Part shown: piece by piece, positions 13,003 through 24,881 of the stretch
Layout: the number at the start of each line of letters is the position of its first letter
How positions within the stretch are numbered: position 1 is the first letter of the stretch
Source: Sipunculus nudus
Taxonomy: Eukaryota > Annelida > Sipuncula > Golfingiida > Sipunculidae
Assembly (NCBI GenBank): GCA_026874595.1
Contig: CM049318.1
Span: 52,358,750-52,422,749 of the forward strand
Direction of reading: 5' to 3'
Length of the DNA stretch: 64,000 bases
Translations under genes and position numbers: made by a program
The notes under the pieces: model-generated
The model's database searches: none
Told to the model about the DNA's origin: nothing
The model's input: the letters and a program-made list of their open reading frames with translations, nothing else

Positions 13003-13440
13003 TTAAAGGGTCCTTCTCTCTCTCTGACGTCTATTAACTTAAGATAATCCCTTTAACCTTTTATAAAAAATAACTGAGAAAACACCGATCCCATTGCTCA
13101 CTGGTTGTTCGTTTTATTTACATCTACGTATTTATAACCAAATAACCGAAACCAATCATTTACCATTGACATCTGGCAATTCAGGCATACCAGTGATCGA
13201 CAACTATTCACCTTTCAACTTCCCCCAATATACAATTCACCACCTTAGGTTACATGATTTTTCAGTTTGTAAACATCGCTGTGCTAACTAACATGCAGAG
13301 GTAGATAAAAAAGCGCATACATTCGACACAGTGCCGTTATAAGTATATTTCCATTGTTCTAGAGTTCATTTATATGTACGCAGAGTAACCCAAATATCAC
13401 ATATATATCAAAGAAAATGTATGTAAATAGCTGGAAAAAA
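13003..13440 (+). repeat. Dispersed repeat family A, copy 2
   Basis: Begins TTAAAGGGTCCTT and includes TTAAGATAATCCCTTTAACCTTTTATAAAA, CACCGATCCCATTGCTCACTGG, TTATATGTACGCAGAGTAACC and ends AAATAGCTGG. The block order matches copy 1 at 1858-2280. It lies immediately downstream of the satellite array. Confidence 0.7.
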
Positions 13441-13610
13441 AAAACAAAATATATCCTCATTGATTAGTATATTTAAATGAACATACAGTCATCTACCAGA
13501 TGGAAACACCAACCAGACGTACAAAATGAAAAAAGAAAAGAAATGCTGCAGATTATATTTATAACTGGAAATCTGGTTTTTAAGGAATACAACACTCCGC
13601 CACGTAGGGT

Positions 13611-13907
13611 TTCCCTATCGTGGGATGCTCCCAAAAAACGTGTTTTCTTTCGCTTATTCAGCTCATATTCACAGGACCATTCGTGCATACGTCACTCTAC
13701 ATTTGTGAATATTCCTTGATGACGCTCATGAATCTGGATTGTATTCCGGATCCACACTAAAATCCAATCGAATTCTAATTGGCCCAATTCCGGAAATGCC
13801 CTGAAAATTTCATGAGAGGACTGCGTGAGCATTGTTGTGAGCAAACATAAAACACACATACACGAACGAACGGGTATGAAGACATACCCTCCTGGCGGAG
13901 GCAATTA
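13611..13907 (-). repeat. Dispersed repeat family B, copy 1
   Basis: Blocks seen in the other copies appear here in reverse order: GGGATGCTCCCA, TTTGTGAATATTCCTTGATGACG, GGATCCACACTAAAATCC, TTGGCCCAATTCCGGAAATGCCCTGAAAATTTC, GTTGTGAGCAAACATAAAACACAC, and a terminal CCTCCTGGCGGAGG hairpin. Elements with a CTCCGCC terminal hairpin and a GTTCGTGTGTTTGTGTGTT tract are abundant in aquatic invertebrate genomes. That is general knowledge; no class assignment is made here. Confidence 0.65.
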
Positions 13908-14717
13908 ATATATGACGGAAAAAAAAACTGCTTTGTATCTTAACTCACCTGTCTGCATAATTCTTGGGGTCACTCAAGCTTATTTCCCTCAGTCTGTCTT
14001 GTAAGCAAGCTAGATAATTGGCAAACAGAAAAACAGGGAGAAGAGGGGACAGATTTGAGATAAAACCTGACTGGCCTCGCTCGGCTTTGGCGGAGCCAAT
14101 CAAGGGGAAAACCTAGCCTTGGGGCTGTGAAATTGGAAGCTAAAGTCTTCATAATGTTAGGCCAGACATGCCTGTTTAGGTAAAGCTTGCAGTTTGAGTA
14201 AAACCTTTGATATGCCATCTAATGTTTGAACCAATAACTATCATTTCTATTCGACAAATTATCAGAACTTGGTATCTTGATACATATCATATTATTATAT
14301 AATCATATATCTTCTCACGCCTATCTTACGCTATTTATCATTGCTATGCTATTGTTTTCTGTATGGTGGGAACATTATACTCGTCATACATTTTCAGTGA
14401 GCCCAGTACAGATATACCGTCTTTGTCCGTGCAAGGAAGGTAATTTCATAATCTTTGGGCACAGTGGTTGCACATGTTATGTCACATGATCACAAAATAG
14501 CGACCGGGAGAGCTGCACACTCGGAGATCAAACCCGTCAAGTATTGCTTGATATAATGTAATGCATGAATAACAACTATAAATTTTAATATAGGCTCTGA
14601 CTATAAATGATGTTAACATAATATAGTGTTTTACTGTCAAAAAACGTAATATATATTTTTGGAAATATTAACTAAAACCTGATATTAAACATATCGTAAT
14701 TTTACACATTTTCTTGC
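13908..14717. other. Non-coding stretch
   Basis: No gene or element recognised. Short frames at 13970-14218 and 14277-14489 have no recognised motif. Confidence 0.5.
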
Positions 14718-15145
14718 TATGTGTACAACGGCAATGACAGGATGAAATGAAATTTCTAACTGCTAATATTTATGAAAGGGTATGTTAGAATAAAATGAAA
14801 CATTTATTTATAGCGCTCTGTTTCTTTCATGCTCAATGATTAAAATACATCTTCAAATTATCAAATATTAATATTCCATCAAATTCAATCATTCAGCCTG
14901 TTTTGTAAACCATTTTATTAAAATTTCTTGCAATGTGTACAACGCTGACGGCAATCACAGGTTGAAATGAAATTTCAATGCGAATATATGAAAGCATATA
15001 TAAGATTAAAATGAAACATTTATTTATAGCGCTCTTTTTCTTTCATACCCAATGATTAAAATAAATCTTCAAATTATCAAACATTAATATATCATCAAAT
15101 TCAATCATTCAGCCTATTCCGAAAGCCATTTTATTAAAAGTTTCC
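14718..15145 (+). repeat. Tandem duplication, period ~214 bp
   Basis: Two direct copies share GTGTACAACG, GGCAAT.ACAGG.TGAAATGAAATTTC, AAATGAAACATTTATTTATAGCGCTC and TCATCAAATTCAATCATTCAGCCT. GTGTACAACG begins at 14721 and again at 14935. The copies differ by scattered substitutions and small indels. Confidence 0.88.
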
Positions 15146-15649
15146 TCTAATCGACCATGAATTAGATCTGCAGCTATTTTATGACCTTTTAAAAAGGGAA
15201 TTTGTTTCTGGTAATCAGCAACTGACAGGGATGGTCTCCGCCGTTTCCCTGTTTATCATTGGACGCGGCTGAGTTGACATGAAATGATGAATGTTGATAA
15301 ATTCTGACAAGTATGTGTGTCATCAGTGTAACCTTAATGTTACGAGCCACGTCAAAGTCGTAAAACCTCACTGAACAATTAATAATTCAATACCATAAAT
15401 ACATGTCGGCGGGTCCGCGATACCTGCCTTTTGATTAATAAATAATGAGAATCGAAAGAAAAAGGTTATTCCCAGAAGAAAACCTGAAGCGCAGTTGTGT
15501 ACAGCATTACGTATTTATGTCGTAAACAACAAGTAATAATGAGAAATCACAAATATAAAGCAAAGTATGAAGTATGAAACAAATTGACTTATACACTAAA
15601 AATATAAACGGTATATTATTGTACATGAATGTACATGAAATGTACATAT
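15146..15649. other. Non-coding stretch
   Basis: AT-rich DNA between the tandem duplication and the minus-strand SINE. Nothing recognised. Confidence 0.5.
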
Positions 15650-15850
15650 AATTTATATACATTGTATAATGGTATTAATGCGAGGGACTCTCTACCTCAC
15701 AGACGGTGGTATTCAGTAGCCTGCATGGGGGTGAATGAAACGGAAGGATCCGGAAAAAAACGACCAGCCACGAGAACCCATTATCATAAACATTTTCGGG
15801 GATCGAACCCGGGTTGCTATTTGACTTCCTATCCAAGTCATAAAGATAAA
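15650..15850 (-). mobile_element. tRNA-derived SINE, minus-strand copy
   Basis: Read on the minus strand, 15812-15828 gives GGGTTCGATCCCCG, a strong RNA polymerase III B box. It is followed by GTTCTCGTGGCTGGTCG, then TTTCCGGATCCTTCCG and CATTCACCCCC. The same order follows the B box of the plus-strand SINE at 17600-17835 (GGTCGTCCGGTTTCCTTCACCCC). The A-box side is diverged. Confidence 0.55.
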
Positions 15851-15882
15851 ACAAGGACTATGTTAATATTTTACGTCCTTAG

Positions 15883-16265
15883 CAGTGGCGTCAATTTGTC
15901 TTCCAAGGCGGAAGGGGGGGGGGGTGGGGGATACTCGCAAACACAGACGTTCAAACACACACCCACACACACACACACACACATATATATATGTACATTC
16001 AGTGTCTGTATAACACATTTCAAATATATTACAATTAAGTATAAGGTTTTAGAAAATAATGTACCATATATCCAGTATAGATTAATTAAAAACCAGGTTT
16101 AGATATAACATATTTCACGGTAAACTCATACATGGAACCAAAGTATATATTTCTAATTATTAATATATTTCATTTCCAATATATATATATAAGATTACAA
16201 TGACCCCCCCCCCCCCCCCCTATCCAGCCCCCCTTCCCAGTCTCTCACATATATTGACGCCCCTG
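15883..16265. mobile_element. hAT-like MITE with internal G and C homopolymers
   Basis: A 383-bp element with 13-bp terminal inverted repeats: CAGTGGCGTCAAT at the left and the complement of CAGGGGCGTCAAT at the right (one mismatch). It is flanked by candidate 8-bp target duplications GTCCTTAG (15875-15882) and GTCCTCGG (16266-16273), 6 of 8 identical. CAG-type ends and an 8-bp duplication are typical of the hAT superfamily. A G-tract lies just inside the left end and a C-tract just inside the right end, so the inverted homology extends inwards. The interior also holds (AC)n and short TA runs. There is no transposase. The 157-codon frame across it is not credible. Confidence 0.7.
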
Positions 16266-16273
16266 GTCCTCGG

Positions 16274-17079
16274 CAACAGGCATTTTAAGGCCACAAACAA
16301 ACATCAAATGTTTGTCGGAAATGCTGCGCCTCGTTTTCGCGGAAACTATTTCGTGAAAGAGTAAAAAGGCTAATGAGGTCAAAGAATTCATTGGGTTGGA
16401 TGAAAATTGACTAAACGTTGTACTCCTTAAGGAAATGAAGCACACTTTTGTATATTTCCTGTAAGCTGACAAATTCTAGATATTTCCTCCGAATCGGAAA
16501 ATTTGTTAAAAATATATTTTCACCCGTTGCTTTGTATTTTGATCTCGTAACCCGGAGAATTTTATTTCGACGTAGAAGTTGAGTTGTGAGAACTAATGTT
16601 TCCGGTTGGACCTCGTGATTTTGCTTAGTGTGCAGGTCAGTGTGGCTGGTCAGTGTTCATGATAAGTGCTTTGGTCAGTGTGGTTGCAGCTGGTTCTTGG
16701 CAGTGTCTCGCATTTTAGCTAAACATCGTTGTTGATAGTTCTCGTAACAGCCAAAACCTACCAGCCACATGACCTTGTTTTGTCTAATACATTAAGGGTC
16801 GTAGCTGTTTCTAGCAGTGTGTGCCCTATTTATTTCTGGTCGGGGTTTGCTGGTCAATTTAAAGGGTTTCGAGCAAATGTAAATATTCAAATGTCCGTCA
16901 GTTGTATTTTACATATACGGGAGTTTATGGTGGACTACAAACTCGAGCCGGACTCACTGCGTCTCAAGTTATAAAATGACGGCCTTAAATGTTATAAGGT
17001 CATTTAAATTCAAATATAAAGAATACCAAAGCCGTTATAAAGTCACCATACTGACCTTAGAATCGGGTTATATTTATTA

Positions 17080-17134
<55 letters not shown>

Positions 17135-17595
17135 TTGTTTGCTTTGTTTATATACAAACGGCTCAGAGAAAAAATGCTATGCGTTTTACAGCATATCAAT
17201 ATTCTGTTTCTATTTTGTCTGTTCCTTTACTTAGATTCTTTCTTATTACAAAATCTCAGATTAATTGTTTTCAGTAAAACGGGTTATTATAACTTTCCCA
17301 TAAAAATAAATATAATAAAAACGTTTTTGAAAAACGCTTTAATTTTACACCTGATAAGTTTGTCATTTCTAATGAAAATCAGTTTCAAGTTGATTTATTT
17401 ATGTCATCCTGCAGTCTAACAAGGCCAAATTACTGGTCAGGCTCACAATTTAGCGATCTATACTTCCGTTTGTCATTTTTAACCTTTGTGACGAGTTTAG
17501 CATTTGGCAGGTGGGCAGCAGGTGTTTGGGGCAGCTACGATTTTGAAAACATTTTAAAATAAGCTCGTGCCACATGCTCAGTACATTTTATGTTT
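16274..17595. other. Non-coding stretch with (TA)n
   Basis: Contains (TA)n at 17083-17132 and repeated TGGTCAGTGTGG/CAGTGT phrases around 16635-16710. The 147-codon frame at 16976-17419 crosses the microsatellite and lacks any motif. Confidence 0.5.
17083..17132. repeat. (TA)n microsatellite
   Basis: About 25 TA units. Confidence 0.97.
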
Positions 17596-17599
17596 AATA

Positions 17600-17796
17600 T
17601 ACCGGAGAGTGGTAAAACGCTCGGCTTTCTCCGCTGGCGAACCAGGTTTGATCTCCGTGTGGTTATGAGAGTGGGTCGTCCGGTTTCCTTCACCCCTACC
17701 CTACAGAGCACAGAATGGCATAATCTGCGCCATGGAGAATGCCGCGATTAGTTATATAATAACTATATGTACAATCCGCTGGGAAAAAAATAAGTT

Positions 17797-17835
<39 letters not shown>
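17600..17835 (+). mobile_element. tRNA-derived SINE with TA tail
   Basis: An A-box-like GGAGAGTGGTAAAACGC (17604-17620) and a B-box-like GGTTTGATCTCC (17645-17656; consensus GGTTCGANTCC) are spaced as in a tRNA-derived head. The unrelated body contains GGGTCGTCCGGTTTCCTTCACCCC and CATAATCTGCGCC. The 3' end GGGAAAAAAATAAG runs into a (TA)n tail. SINEs of this build are moved by a partner LINE. The sequence shows no target duplication I can define. Confidence 0.72.
17799..17835. repeat. (TA)n tail of the SINE
   Basis: About 18 TA units directly after the SINE 3' end. Confidence 0.95.
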
Positions 17836-17840
<5 letters not shown>

Positions 17841-18120
17841 ATAATAGGACAATGTAATCATACGTAATTTGTAGTGTAGTGCGTTGTACAAGAATATGTT
17901 CACTGAATTGGGAATTCGTTGTTGGGTCATTTATGCCTGTCTATATATATATATATATTCTCACAGTGAACCGATACGACTTCCGTCCTTGCAGTCTTGT
18001 GAATTAGAAAGTTCGAAACAGCCTTGGTGTAGGTATGCTGTTTTTTTTTTTTTCTTTTGCGCTGTGACTGGCACAGGTAACTACTGAGCTGATTTGCCAG
18101 AAATTACAAAACCGGAAAAT

Positions 18121-18395
18121 AATTGCCTCCGCCAGAAGGGTATGAGTTCAACCCCTTTCGTGTGTGTGTTTGTGTGTTATCAACATAACTTACGCAATCA
18201 TGAACGGATTATGCAAATTTTCCAGGGCATTTCGAGAATTATATTTTGGTGTGGATCCGACACATGATCAGGATTCAAGGATGTCATCAAGAAATATTCC
18301 AATATGTTCAGTCACGTATGAACGAATGAACATGAGCCGAATGAGTGAATGCAAAATTAGGCTTTGAGCATCCCACAATAGGGACACCCACACGG
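18121..18395 (+). repeat. Dispersed repeat family B, copy 2
   Basis: Opposite orientation to 13611-13907. It begins with the half-hairpin GCCTCCGCCAG, then TTCGTGTGTGTGTTTGTGTG, AATTTTCCAGGGCATTTCGAGAAT, TTTTGGTGTGGATCC, and ends near GAGCATCCCACAATAGGG. Confidence 0.68.
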
Positions 18396-19779
18396 GGGTG
18401 GCTGGCATTCTTTAAAATGAAGACTCCTAGTCGTTTTCTTTTACTATTCTGGGCGTTTTCGTCTAAATTAGACGCTTTGCTTACTCAACGGTCCTTCGTT
18501 CTTACGTATATAATTCAATTATACACTGAAGGAAATCGACACACTTGCAATTTCGTTAGAGTTATTTTAAGGTTTTATTTATTATTCCATTTATTACGAT
18601 CTTATACTAATAATTCTACTCATTAATCATGATTCCATACGGACCTTATTTGTACAGTCTACCATTAAAAATAATAGAATACTAAGGGTTTTTAGAAGTA
18701 TCTCAATTCACCGAAGAAATACGTAAATATATTAACTGAGACCTTGGTTACCCCGGAAAATTGAGAGCACAATGGAATCAGAATTTTCAAACAATTTCAT
18801 TAGTTAAACAAGAGTGAAATAGAAGATGAATGATCCCTTAGATGAGATAAACCGAACGAGAGAAAATTAAATTAAGATGTTTTTGAAAGACGCAATTGAA
18901 TCGGCAGTTACCTATATTTTATAAGAGAACCCCGTTTACAATCTCGACCTCGCCGACCATAACGACACAAAGACCATTAATATGAGATACTGTCATATAT
19001 CACGTGAAATTAAGATACACTTATTCAATATGATTTCATAAAAAAGCATTATTTGGTATGTTTTATATCTCAAATATATGGTGGGTCACCTGAAGAGTGA
19101 GAGTTTGGTAAATATAGTAATGCCACTAGGACCGTGGGAACGTCATTTTTCGGAATTCATCACGGCGTAATCTGTATAAAGATCTACCTTAATACAATGT
19201 CGTAAACAATTAAGAGTAAAACGGATGAACAGGTTTATTTTTTTAACAATAAAAGTCTGACTATAGGAGATACATCAAGACTTATGTAGTAGAAGAATGT
19301 ATGATGTAACTAGAAATGTAGTCAGAGCCTACACAAAAACCTCCTCTAGGGCTATAACAAACTTTCCTTTATCCCACAAAACGTATGTTACAGTACAAAA
19401 CCCCATTGGTTCGATCACAGCTGGGCAAGCTGTGCATGGGTAAAATCAGCCCTTATACTCTGGCCGGTAGACATACAATGCTATATTTTATAATGGAAAA
19501 AAAATTTACATTAAAATTATATTATGATGATCATCTTCAAAACTAAATGAAAGTTTACTTAACAAACATTCATCAAAATCCATTTATAAAATTTTGAGTG
19601 AAATTGCTCCCAAACAAGTCGACTAAGTTACCGAGTGAAACCCTTGCAAAGGTTTCAAAATATGGCCCTTAACTCAATAGCAATGTATATATTTGTATGT
19701 ATGTACAATGAGGGGGGGGGGGGTGTCATTTGCTGCCGTGGGGAAAGGACAGCTTTCTTTATAGCTTAGCAGTCACCCT
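18396..19779. other. Non-coding stretch
   Basis: Nothing recognised beyond a 12-bp G homopolymer near 19712-19723. Confidence 0.5.
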
Positions 19780-20332
19780 TTGTCCGTCGTCCCTCTGGTC
19801 GTTCACAGGGCACAAATCGTCATGAAAATTCTCCTATTAACCTCGAAATTAGGTCGCTGTTTTCTCATATCCTCCGAGCTATGGGGCTCGTAAGTAACCC
19901 CTCCCCCCATTAAAAAAAATTAGAAAAAGTTCCAGTATCTGAATTACTAATGCATTGATCGTCATATTTTCCAAGCATATTGATCATGGAGTGTTTCATC
20001 AGTTCTTGCAGACTAATGGCGCCACTTTATTATTTTCGAGTTTTTACACATTTTTTTCTCTATTTTTAAACCTTCAAAATACGGTTTTCGTCTGTTAACA
20101 GGGAACAAATCGTAACTATATTTCTTAGAATCTTTTAACGTGATTAAACCTGATATTTTGTCTCTGGTACCCATATCCTTTGAGCTATGGGGCACGTAAA
20201 TACCCCCAGAATAATTTAAATTTTGATACAAAAGCTCCAATATCTGAATAACTAATGCATTGATTGCCATGAATCTTTGCATGCATATTGAACATGGAGT
20301 GTTTCATCAGTTCCCGCAGACTATAAAAATTG

Positions 20333-20335
<3 letters not shown>

Positions 20336-20389
<54 letters not shown>
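20336..20389. repeat. (TA)n microsatellite, left of ribozyme-like segment
   Basis: About 27 TA units. Confidence 0.97.
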
Positions 20390-20390
<1 letters not shown>

Positions 20391-20391
<1 letters not shown>

Positions 20392-20471
20392 CTAACCACA
20401 TTCACCTGATGATCGGGTCGCATCCCGTGAAACAGACTGTTGTGAATTAACAGTGTTGTTTTTCTTCAGAG

Positions 20472-20472
<1 letters not shown>
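20391..20472 (+). ncRNA. Hammerhead-ribozyme-like segment between two (TA)n tracts
   Basis: The two invariant hammerhead core boxes are present in order: CTGATGA (20406-20412) and GAAAC (20429-20433). Between them lies a 4-bp stem CGGG/CCCG (20414-20417 with 20424-20427), closed by a T:T apposition next to the core. After GAAAC an ACTGTT/AACAGT stem (20436-20441 with 20449-20454) forms, followed by GTT at 20455-20457, which matches a permitted NUH cleavage triplet. That order corresponds to a type I arrangement. Stem I is weak: only 1-2 pairs are obvious. Hammerheads are known from Penelope-like elements and animal retrozymes. Activity here is inferred, and a conserved transposon end unrelated to a ribozyme is the alternative. 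Confidence 0.38.

Positions 20473-20523
<51 letters not shown>
20473..20523. repeat. (TA)n microsatellite, right of ribozyme-like segment
   Basis: About 25 TA units. Confidence 0.97.
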
Positions 20524-20526
<3 letters not shown>

Positions 20527-21130
20527 TACGTCTTTTTTGTCTTTTTTCTTAGACCTTCATATGAATTGGTCGTCCGTTAACAGAGAACAAATCGTAACTA
20601 TATTACCTAGAATCTTCTAACATGACATCAGGGAATTTCATGAAAAATCTCCTTGGAAACCTGAAATTATGTCTCTGGTTCCCATATCCTTTGAGTTATG
20701 GGGCACTTTAATACCCCAAGAATAATTTCAATTTTGATACAAGAGCTCCAATATCTGAATAACTAATGCATTGATTGCCATGATTCTTTGCATGCATATT
20801 GAACATGGAGTATTTCATCAGTATTTCTCCAGTATCTGAATCACTGATTGATTGATTGTCATGTTTTTATCCATACATATTGATCATGGAGTGTTTCATC
20901 AGTTCCTACAGACTGGTGGCACCACCTGTACTTTTTTTCTATTTTTTTACGCAATAATTTCTCTATATTTGAGATCTTCAAATGAAGTGGCCGCGGTTAA
21001 TATGGGCACAAACCGTAACCGTTAGACCCAGAAAATTTACACAGTAGAACTTTATATCCAGGGAGGTTCTAGGCTGCTTGAATTCCGCTGAGCGTTATGG
21101 CCATGGGTCACTTGTTTGACATATCTTTTG

Positions 21131-23583
21131 AACACCTGAGGCCAGAGAGAAAGGTATGGCATATGCTCTATATAATGAGACACAAGAAGTCAGCGATATT
21201 GGTTTCCTGAATTTAAGATTCAAGTATTTTATAATAATATGTTACACACATATTGTCAGGTAATAAACACGTCGTAAAATGTTCATCATAAAAAGTTTTC
21301 ATTTCACTTTAAAATGTGCCTTTCTTTATTTTCATTAATTTCTATTCTTCCAAATAATATTTTAGAAAGTCCACCACAGCGTCCCCCATGCAAGAGACAG
21401 GCAGGATTTTCTGTTTTAACTAGGATGACTTTAGAAATCTACCTTTTTCCATCGTCTGGCCCCGCCTGCTGTTAACCATTTGGCCGTAAAAGGCGGTCTA
21501 GACAACGAGTAATAAAACAACCTATCAAATAAAACAATATACAAAGAAAACTTCAGGACATATGCCCGAAAAGTCTGACAAAGTCTGCCCTCTGTTGTCA
21601 GCTATTCAGACACTAATTTTTAAATGTTTTTGTAAACTTTAATATAGGCTTAGTACAAGAGACGTGACTTGATCATGACCTAACACGGTATTTCGTAAAC
21701 ATATTGATAAAATGATACAGACACAACAAAGGGGTTTTATTGAATAACTAAACCTATAGGTCAAATAACTTTTCTACGTATAAAGGTCCTACAGTCAAAC
21801 ATTGTGAAAAGAAAATCCAGAGCGAACTGACCAACACTTGGCATTAAGATTTTGTGAAATATCTTAAATTAACAATTTTTTTTCTGGATTATTTCCATGC
21901 CTACATCGAATTAATAGCAAGTCATTATAGTTTGAAAATGTTTAAACTTAGCCCTAAACTTCGCCATGAAAATCTATATTGTGTACATAGGTGCGTTTGT
22001 GTTCCTCGTTATTTCATAACGAGAGCGCCATCGGCAGATTATATGCGTGAAAAATATGGAATTTTGAGAGGGCGTATCCTACTTTATAATGACTATTTGG
22101 GCATGGTCCAAAAGTGTTTATGCGCTCAAAACTGTCTTGTACGTCCCCTTGCCACCAAAATTTCCGCAAATATATTTTCGCCTGTCTTCGGAGTACTTTC
22201 GTGTCGCATCCCCGCGTTCTTTTCGAAACCACTCACGGGGGTTGCCGTTTTGCGTACAGAGTAAACCTAGATGTGGCATGTTGTAATTATGGGTATTCTA
22301 GTTTTCAGTTGACCTCTGAGTAGAGTGGAAAATAACCCGGACAAGACATAAATCAACAAGTGATTATGAGGACCACGTGCACACTCTATCAATCGGATGG
22401 ACCGACAATGTCTGGATATAATTGGTTATTAAACAATAGCATTAAACATGATAAAGAGCTGTCTGTGCTACGAGAACAATACTCGTGTTTGTGTTGATAC
22501 GAAGTGAAATTATGCTGGCGGTACATTATGCCCCATTTAGACTGCCTCATCACTATCATCAGTGAGTGCAAGGTTACATGAGAGACATTTTATTTTGACA
22601 CGCTTGCAGACAACTTACCAGCGACATACAATCATATATGCACACAATTAAATAATATTAAATATGTGAATGGCATACCATCGTCTTACTACCAGGTCTG
22701 TGACATGACCACGGACGAACAGACCTTGATTCCGCGACCCTGTCTGTCATATATTTCAAGAATAATAATCAAAGCAATAGAACCAATCAAATGGCATGCG
22801 CATACATCTGGTGCGATGTTTTGATCAAACGTTTAGCATTGCCGGAAATTATTAAGCATCGAGACTCAAGCCAATCAAATCAGCTTGTCGGATTCTGTTA
22901 CACACGTTCTTGTTCAGGCGGCACGCGAACAGTGTATTGCTTATTATATTCCTATGTTTGGCTTGATTGAAACTTGTGATTCGCCCGAACACTTGCAAAT
23001 GTGTTAATTATTCATGAAATAGATGCCCTGGACTTGCGACATTTTTTATCTCAGACAAAAAAAAAGGACTAATCGAGATGCTAGGGGCCCATGCCTTCTA
23101 ATGGCGAGAAAAGTACTGAATTAGCATGCAGATTATTTCTTCCTTTTTGTCAAGACATAACGGCATAAAATTACACTGTCACTCAAAATACACCAAACAA
23201 ATCGAGAGATATCATTGTGTACCTTGTAACAATGTCTACAATGTGCGATAAAATACATATTATACTCAGCGTACATGTTATTTTTGCTGCAGGTTAATAG
23301 AATCATTGTTTATAACAATGTCCATAGGGCTTTGTGATTGATAGCCATGTCGTGCGAGGGACAGGAGTTAGAGACGGCTACCACACGGTGGGTTTAGACT
23401 TAAATCCACATGTTTTATTTATTTTCAAAGCCTTATGTAACGATTACCGATTGTTTACATAATAATTGCATTACAGTTTTCCATATGACAAGGGCCTAGG
23501 GTCCCGTCTCAGATGACCAATCCCCATTACACGATCATCACTCTGATCCGGAACCGTATGGTGGTCATTTAGAAGTTAAACTG

Positions 23584-23651
<68 letters not shown>

Positions 23652-23732
23652 AAGATATATAACTATAAAATATATAGACACAATAACGGAAAGACATATT
23701 TTATTTATACACCTTTCAGATAGTGACGGAAA
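21131..23732. other. Non-coding stretch
   Basis: No element or gene recognised except (TA)n at 23588-23651. The 136-codon frame at 21854-22264 and its overlapping frames show no motif, and the region is AT-rich. Confidence 0.45.
23588..23651. repeat. (TA)n microsatellite
   Basis: TA units with a single GTA interruption near 23637. Confidence 0.96.
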
Positions 23733-23905
23733 GTAAACATTTTAGTATACATTTACACCGTCCTTAGTAAGTTGTGTTCTTTTACGGGTGGCTGAAAACG
23801 TTGACAAATGTCTTCTGACTGGTTAAAATAAATGATAAGAATTAGGTCTAGAGTCCTCGTCCAAGCGCTTGACGTCTGCCATTGCGGGTCTCACAAGTCT
23901 AACTG
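23733..23905 (+). repeat. Segmental direct repeat, copy 1
   Basis: About 170 bp with a close partner at 25518-25690. Both contain GTAAACATTTTAGTATACA, GTTGACAAATGTCTTCTGAC, TGGTTAAAATAAATGAT and GCGCTTGACGTCTGC.ATTGCGGGTCT. The spacing between copies is about 1,785 bp. Confidence 0.85.
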
Positions 23906-24475
23906 ATCACAGGGCGAAAGACTAGGTTCACTCGGCAAGCATTGCAGCAAAGAGCGTGTTCCAGACAATCCGAGGTTTGTATGTGTCTGGGCCAGGCTTG
24001 TACCACATTAATGCTTAAATTTACAAACCAGCCGGGTGTATTAAAGCGCAGGCGGAAAATTACCGTATCTTCCGTTGTGACAAATCTGGCTGACTTTTAT
24101 TTTGACTCACCGTGCCGAAAACAAATCCAGATTTAGAACACCAGTTTACAAAACAAGTGACCCACGGGTCAGGACGCTCAGCTGAAGGGAAGACATTCAC
24201 AAAGGGAATTTTATCATCTGAATGACATATTTTGTAGGTGGTTTCTCCATTCAACTGCAGCTATTAAAGTTATTCAATATTAACAGGAAGAATAAGATTC
24301 ATTATGATATGTCCAGCCATTCCCATAAAATATGCAGTCAGCTGTACTAAAAATGGCAATGCTCATTTTTTAAGGACATCCCTGGATGTCAAGACTGAAG
24401 ATTCAAGGTCCGACAGTAAGGTTTTATACCCTGTCTGACTGCCTGCGTGCCTAAAATGTTTTAGGCCAGTAATAT

Positions 24476-24490
24476 AGGTCACCATGACCT
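24476..24490. promoter_or_regulatory. Perfect AGGTCAnnnTGACCT palindrome, site 1
   Basis: Matches the consensus oestrogen response element (inverted AGGTCA half-sites, 3-bp spacer). Occupancy is not implied. Confidence 0.55.
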
Positions 24491-24548
24491 AATTTCTGGT
24501 TTCCATGTAGATTACCTAAGATGTATTGGCCGGAAGCACGCAAAATAG

Positions 24549-24563
24549 AGGTCACCATGACCT
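24549..24563. promoter_or_regulatory. Perfect AGGTCAnnnTGACCT palindrome, site 2
   Basis: Identical to site 1, including the CCA spacer; 73 bp downstream. Confidence 0.55.
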
Positions 24564-24707
24564 AATTTCAGGTTTCCACGGATATTGCCCATGATTTGCC
24601 TATATATTACATCGGAACATTCAAGGTTCAGCAGGTACATTTGTGCCCATCTTATTTTCAGTGTGCTAAAGATTATGTATTTGTTGGCCCGTAGTTCACA
24701 AAAATAT

Positions 24708-24722
24708 AGGTCACCATGGCCT
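24708..24722. promoter_or_regulatory. AGGTCAnnnTGACCT-like palindrome, site 3
   Basis: AGGTCACCATGGCCT: one mismatch, at 24719. Confidence 0.4.
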
Positions 24723-24866
24723 AATTTCAGGTTTCCATTTTGATGTACCCAGGGCCTGTTATGAATGTAATGTTAGAAGGTTCTAGTCCTCACCGACACA
24801 ACTTGTGCCCCGTCTGAAATACAGGGTGCTCAAAATCGTATTTTCAGCCTGTAGTTAAGAAAATAT

Positions 24867-24881
24867 AGGTCACTATGACCT
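24867..24881. promoter_or_regulatory. Perfect AGGTCAnnnTGACCT palindrome, site 4
   Basis: AGGTCACTATGACCT: the half-sites are intact although the spacer has changed from CCA to CTA. Confidence 0.55.

Larger units (their letters stand above)
19780..21130 (-). repeat. Dispersed tandem repeat family C, minus-oriented array
   Basis: Recurring blocks are GGGAACAAATCGTAACTATAT (20099, 20580, and degenerate at 19808 and 21003), CTCCAATATCTGAATAACTAATGCATTGATTGCCAT (20231, 20745, degenerate 19930), and CATGGAGTGTTTCATCAGTTCC (19984, 20294, 20884). These are reverse complements of blocks in 24390-26270, so the two arrays are oppositely oriented members of one family. The array is interrupted at 20336-20523 by two (TA)n tracts with a short conserved segment between them. 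Confidence 0.8.

Noticed and set aside
15629-16102. 157-codon plus frame
   Set aside because: It starts in a SINE, crosses the hAT-like MITE with its G-tract and CA repeat, and has no motif.
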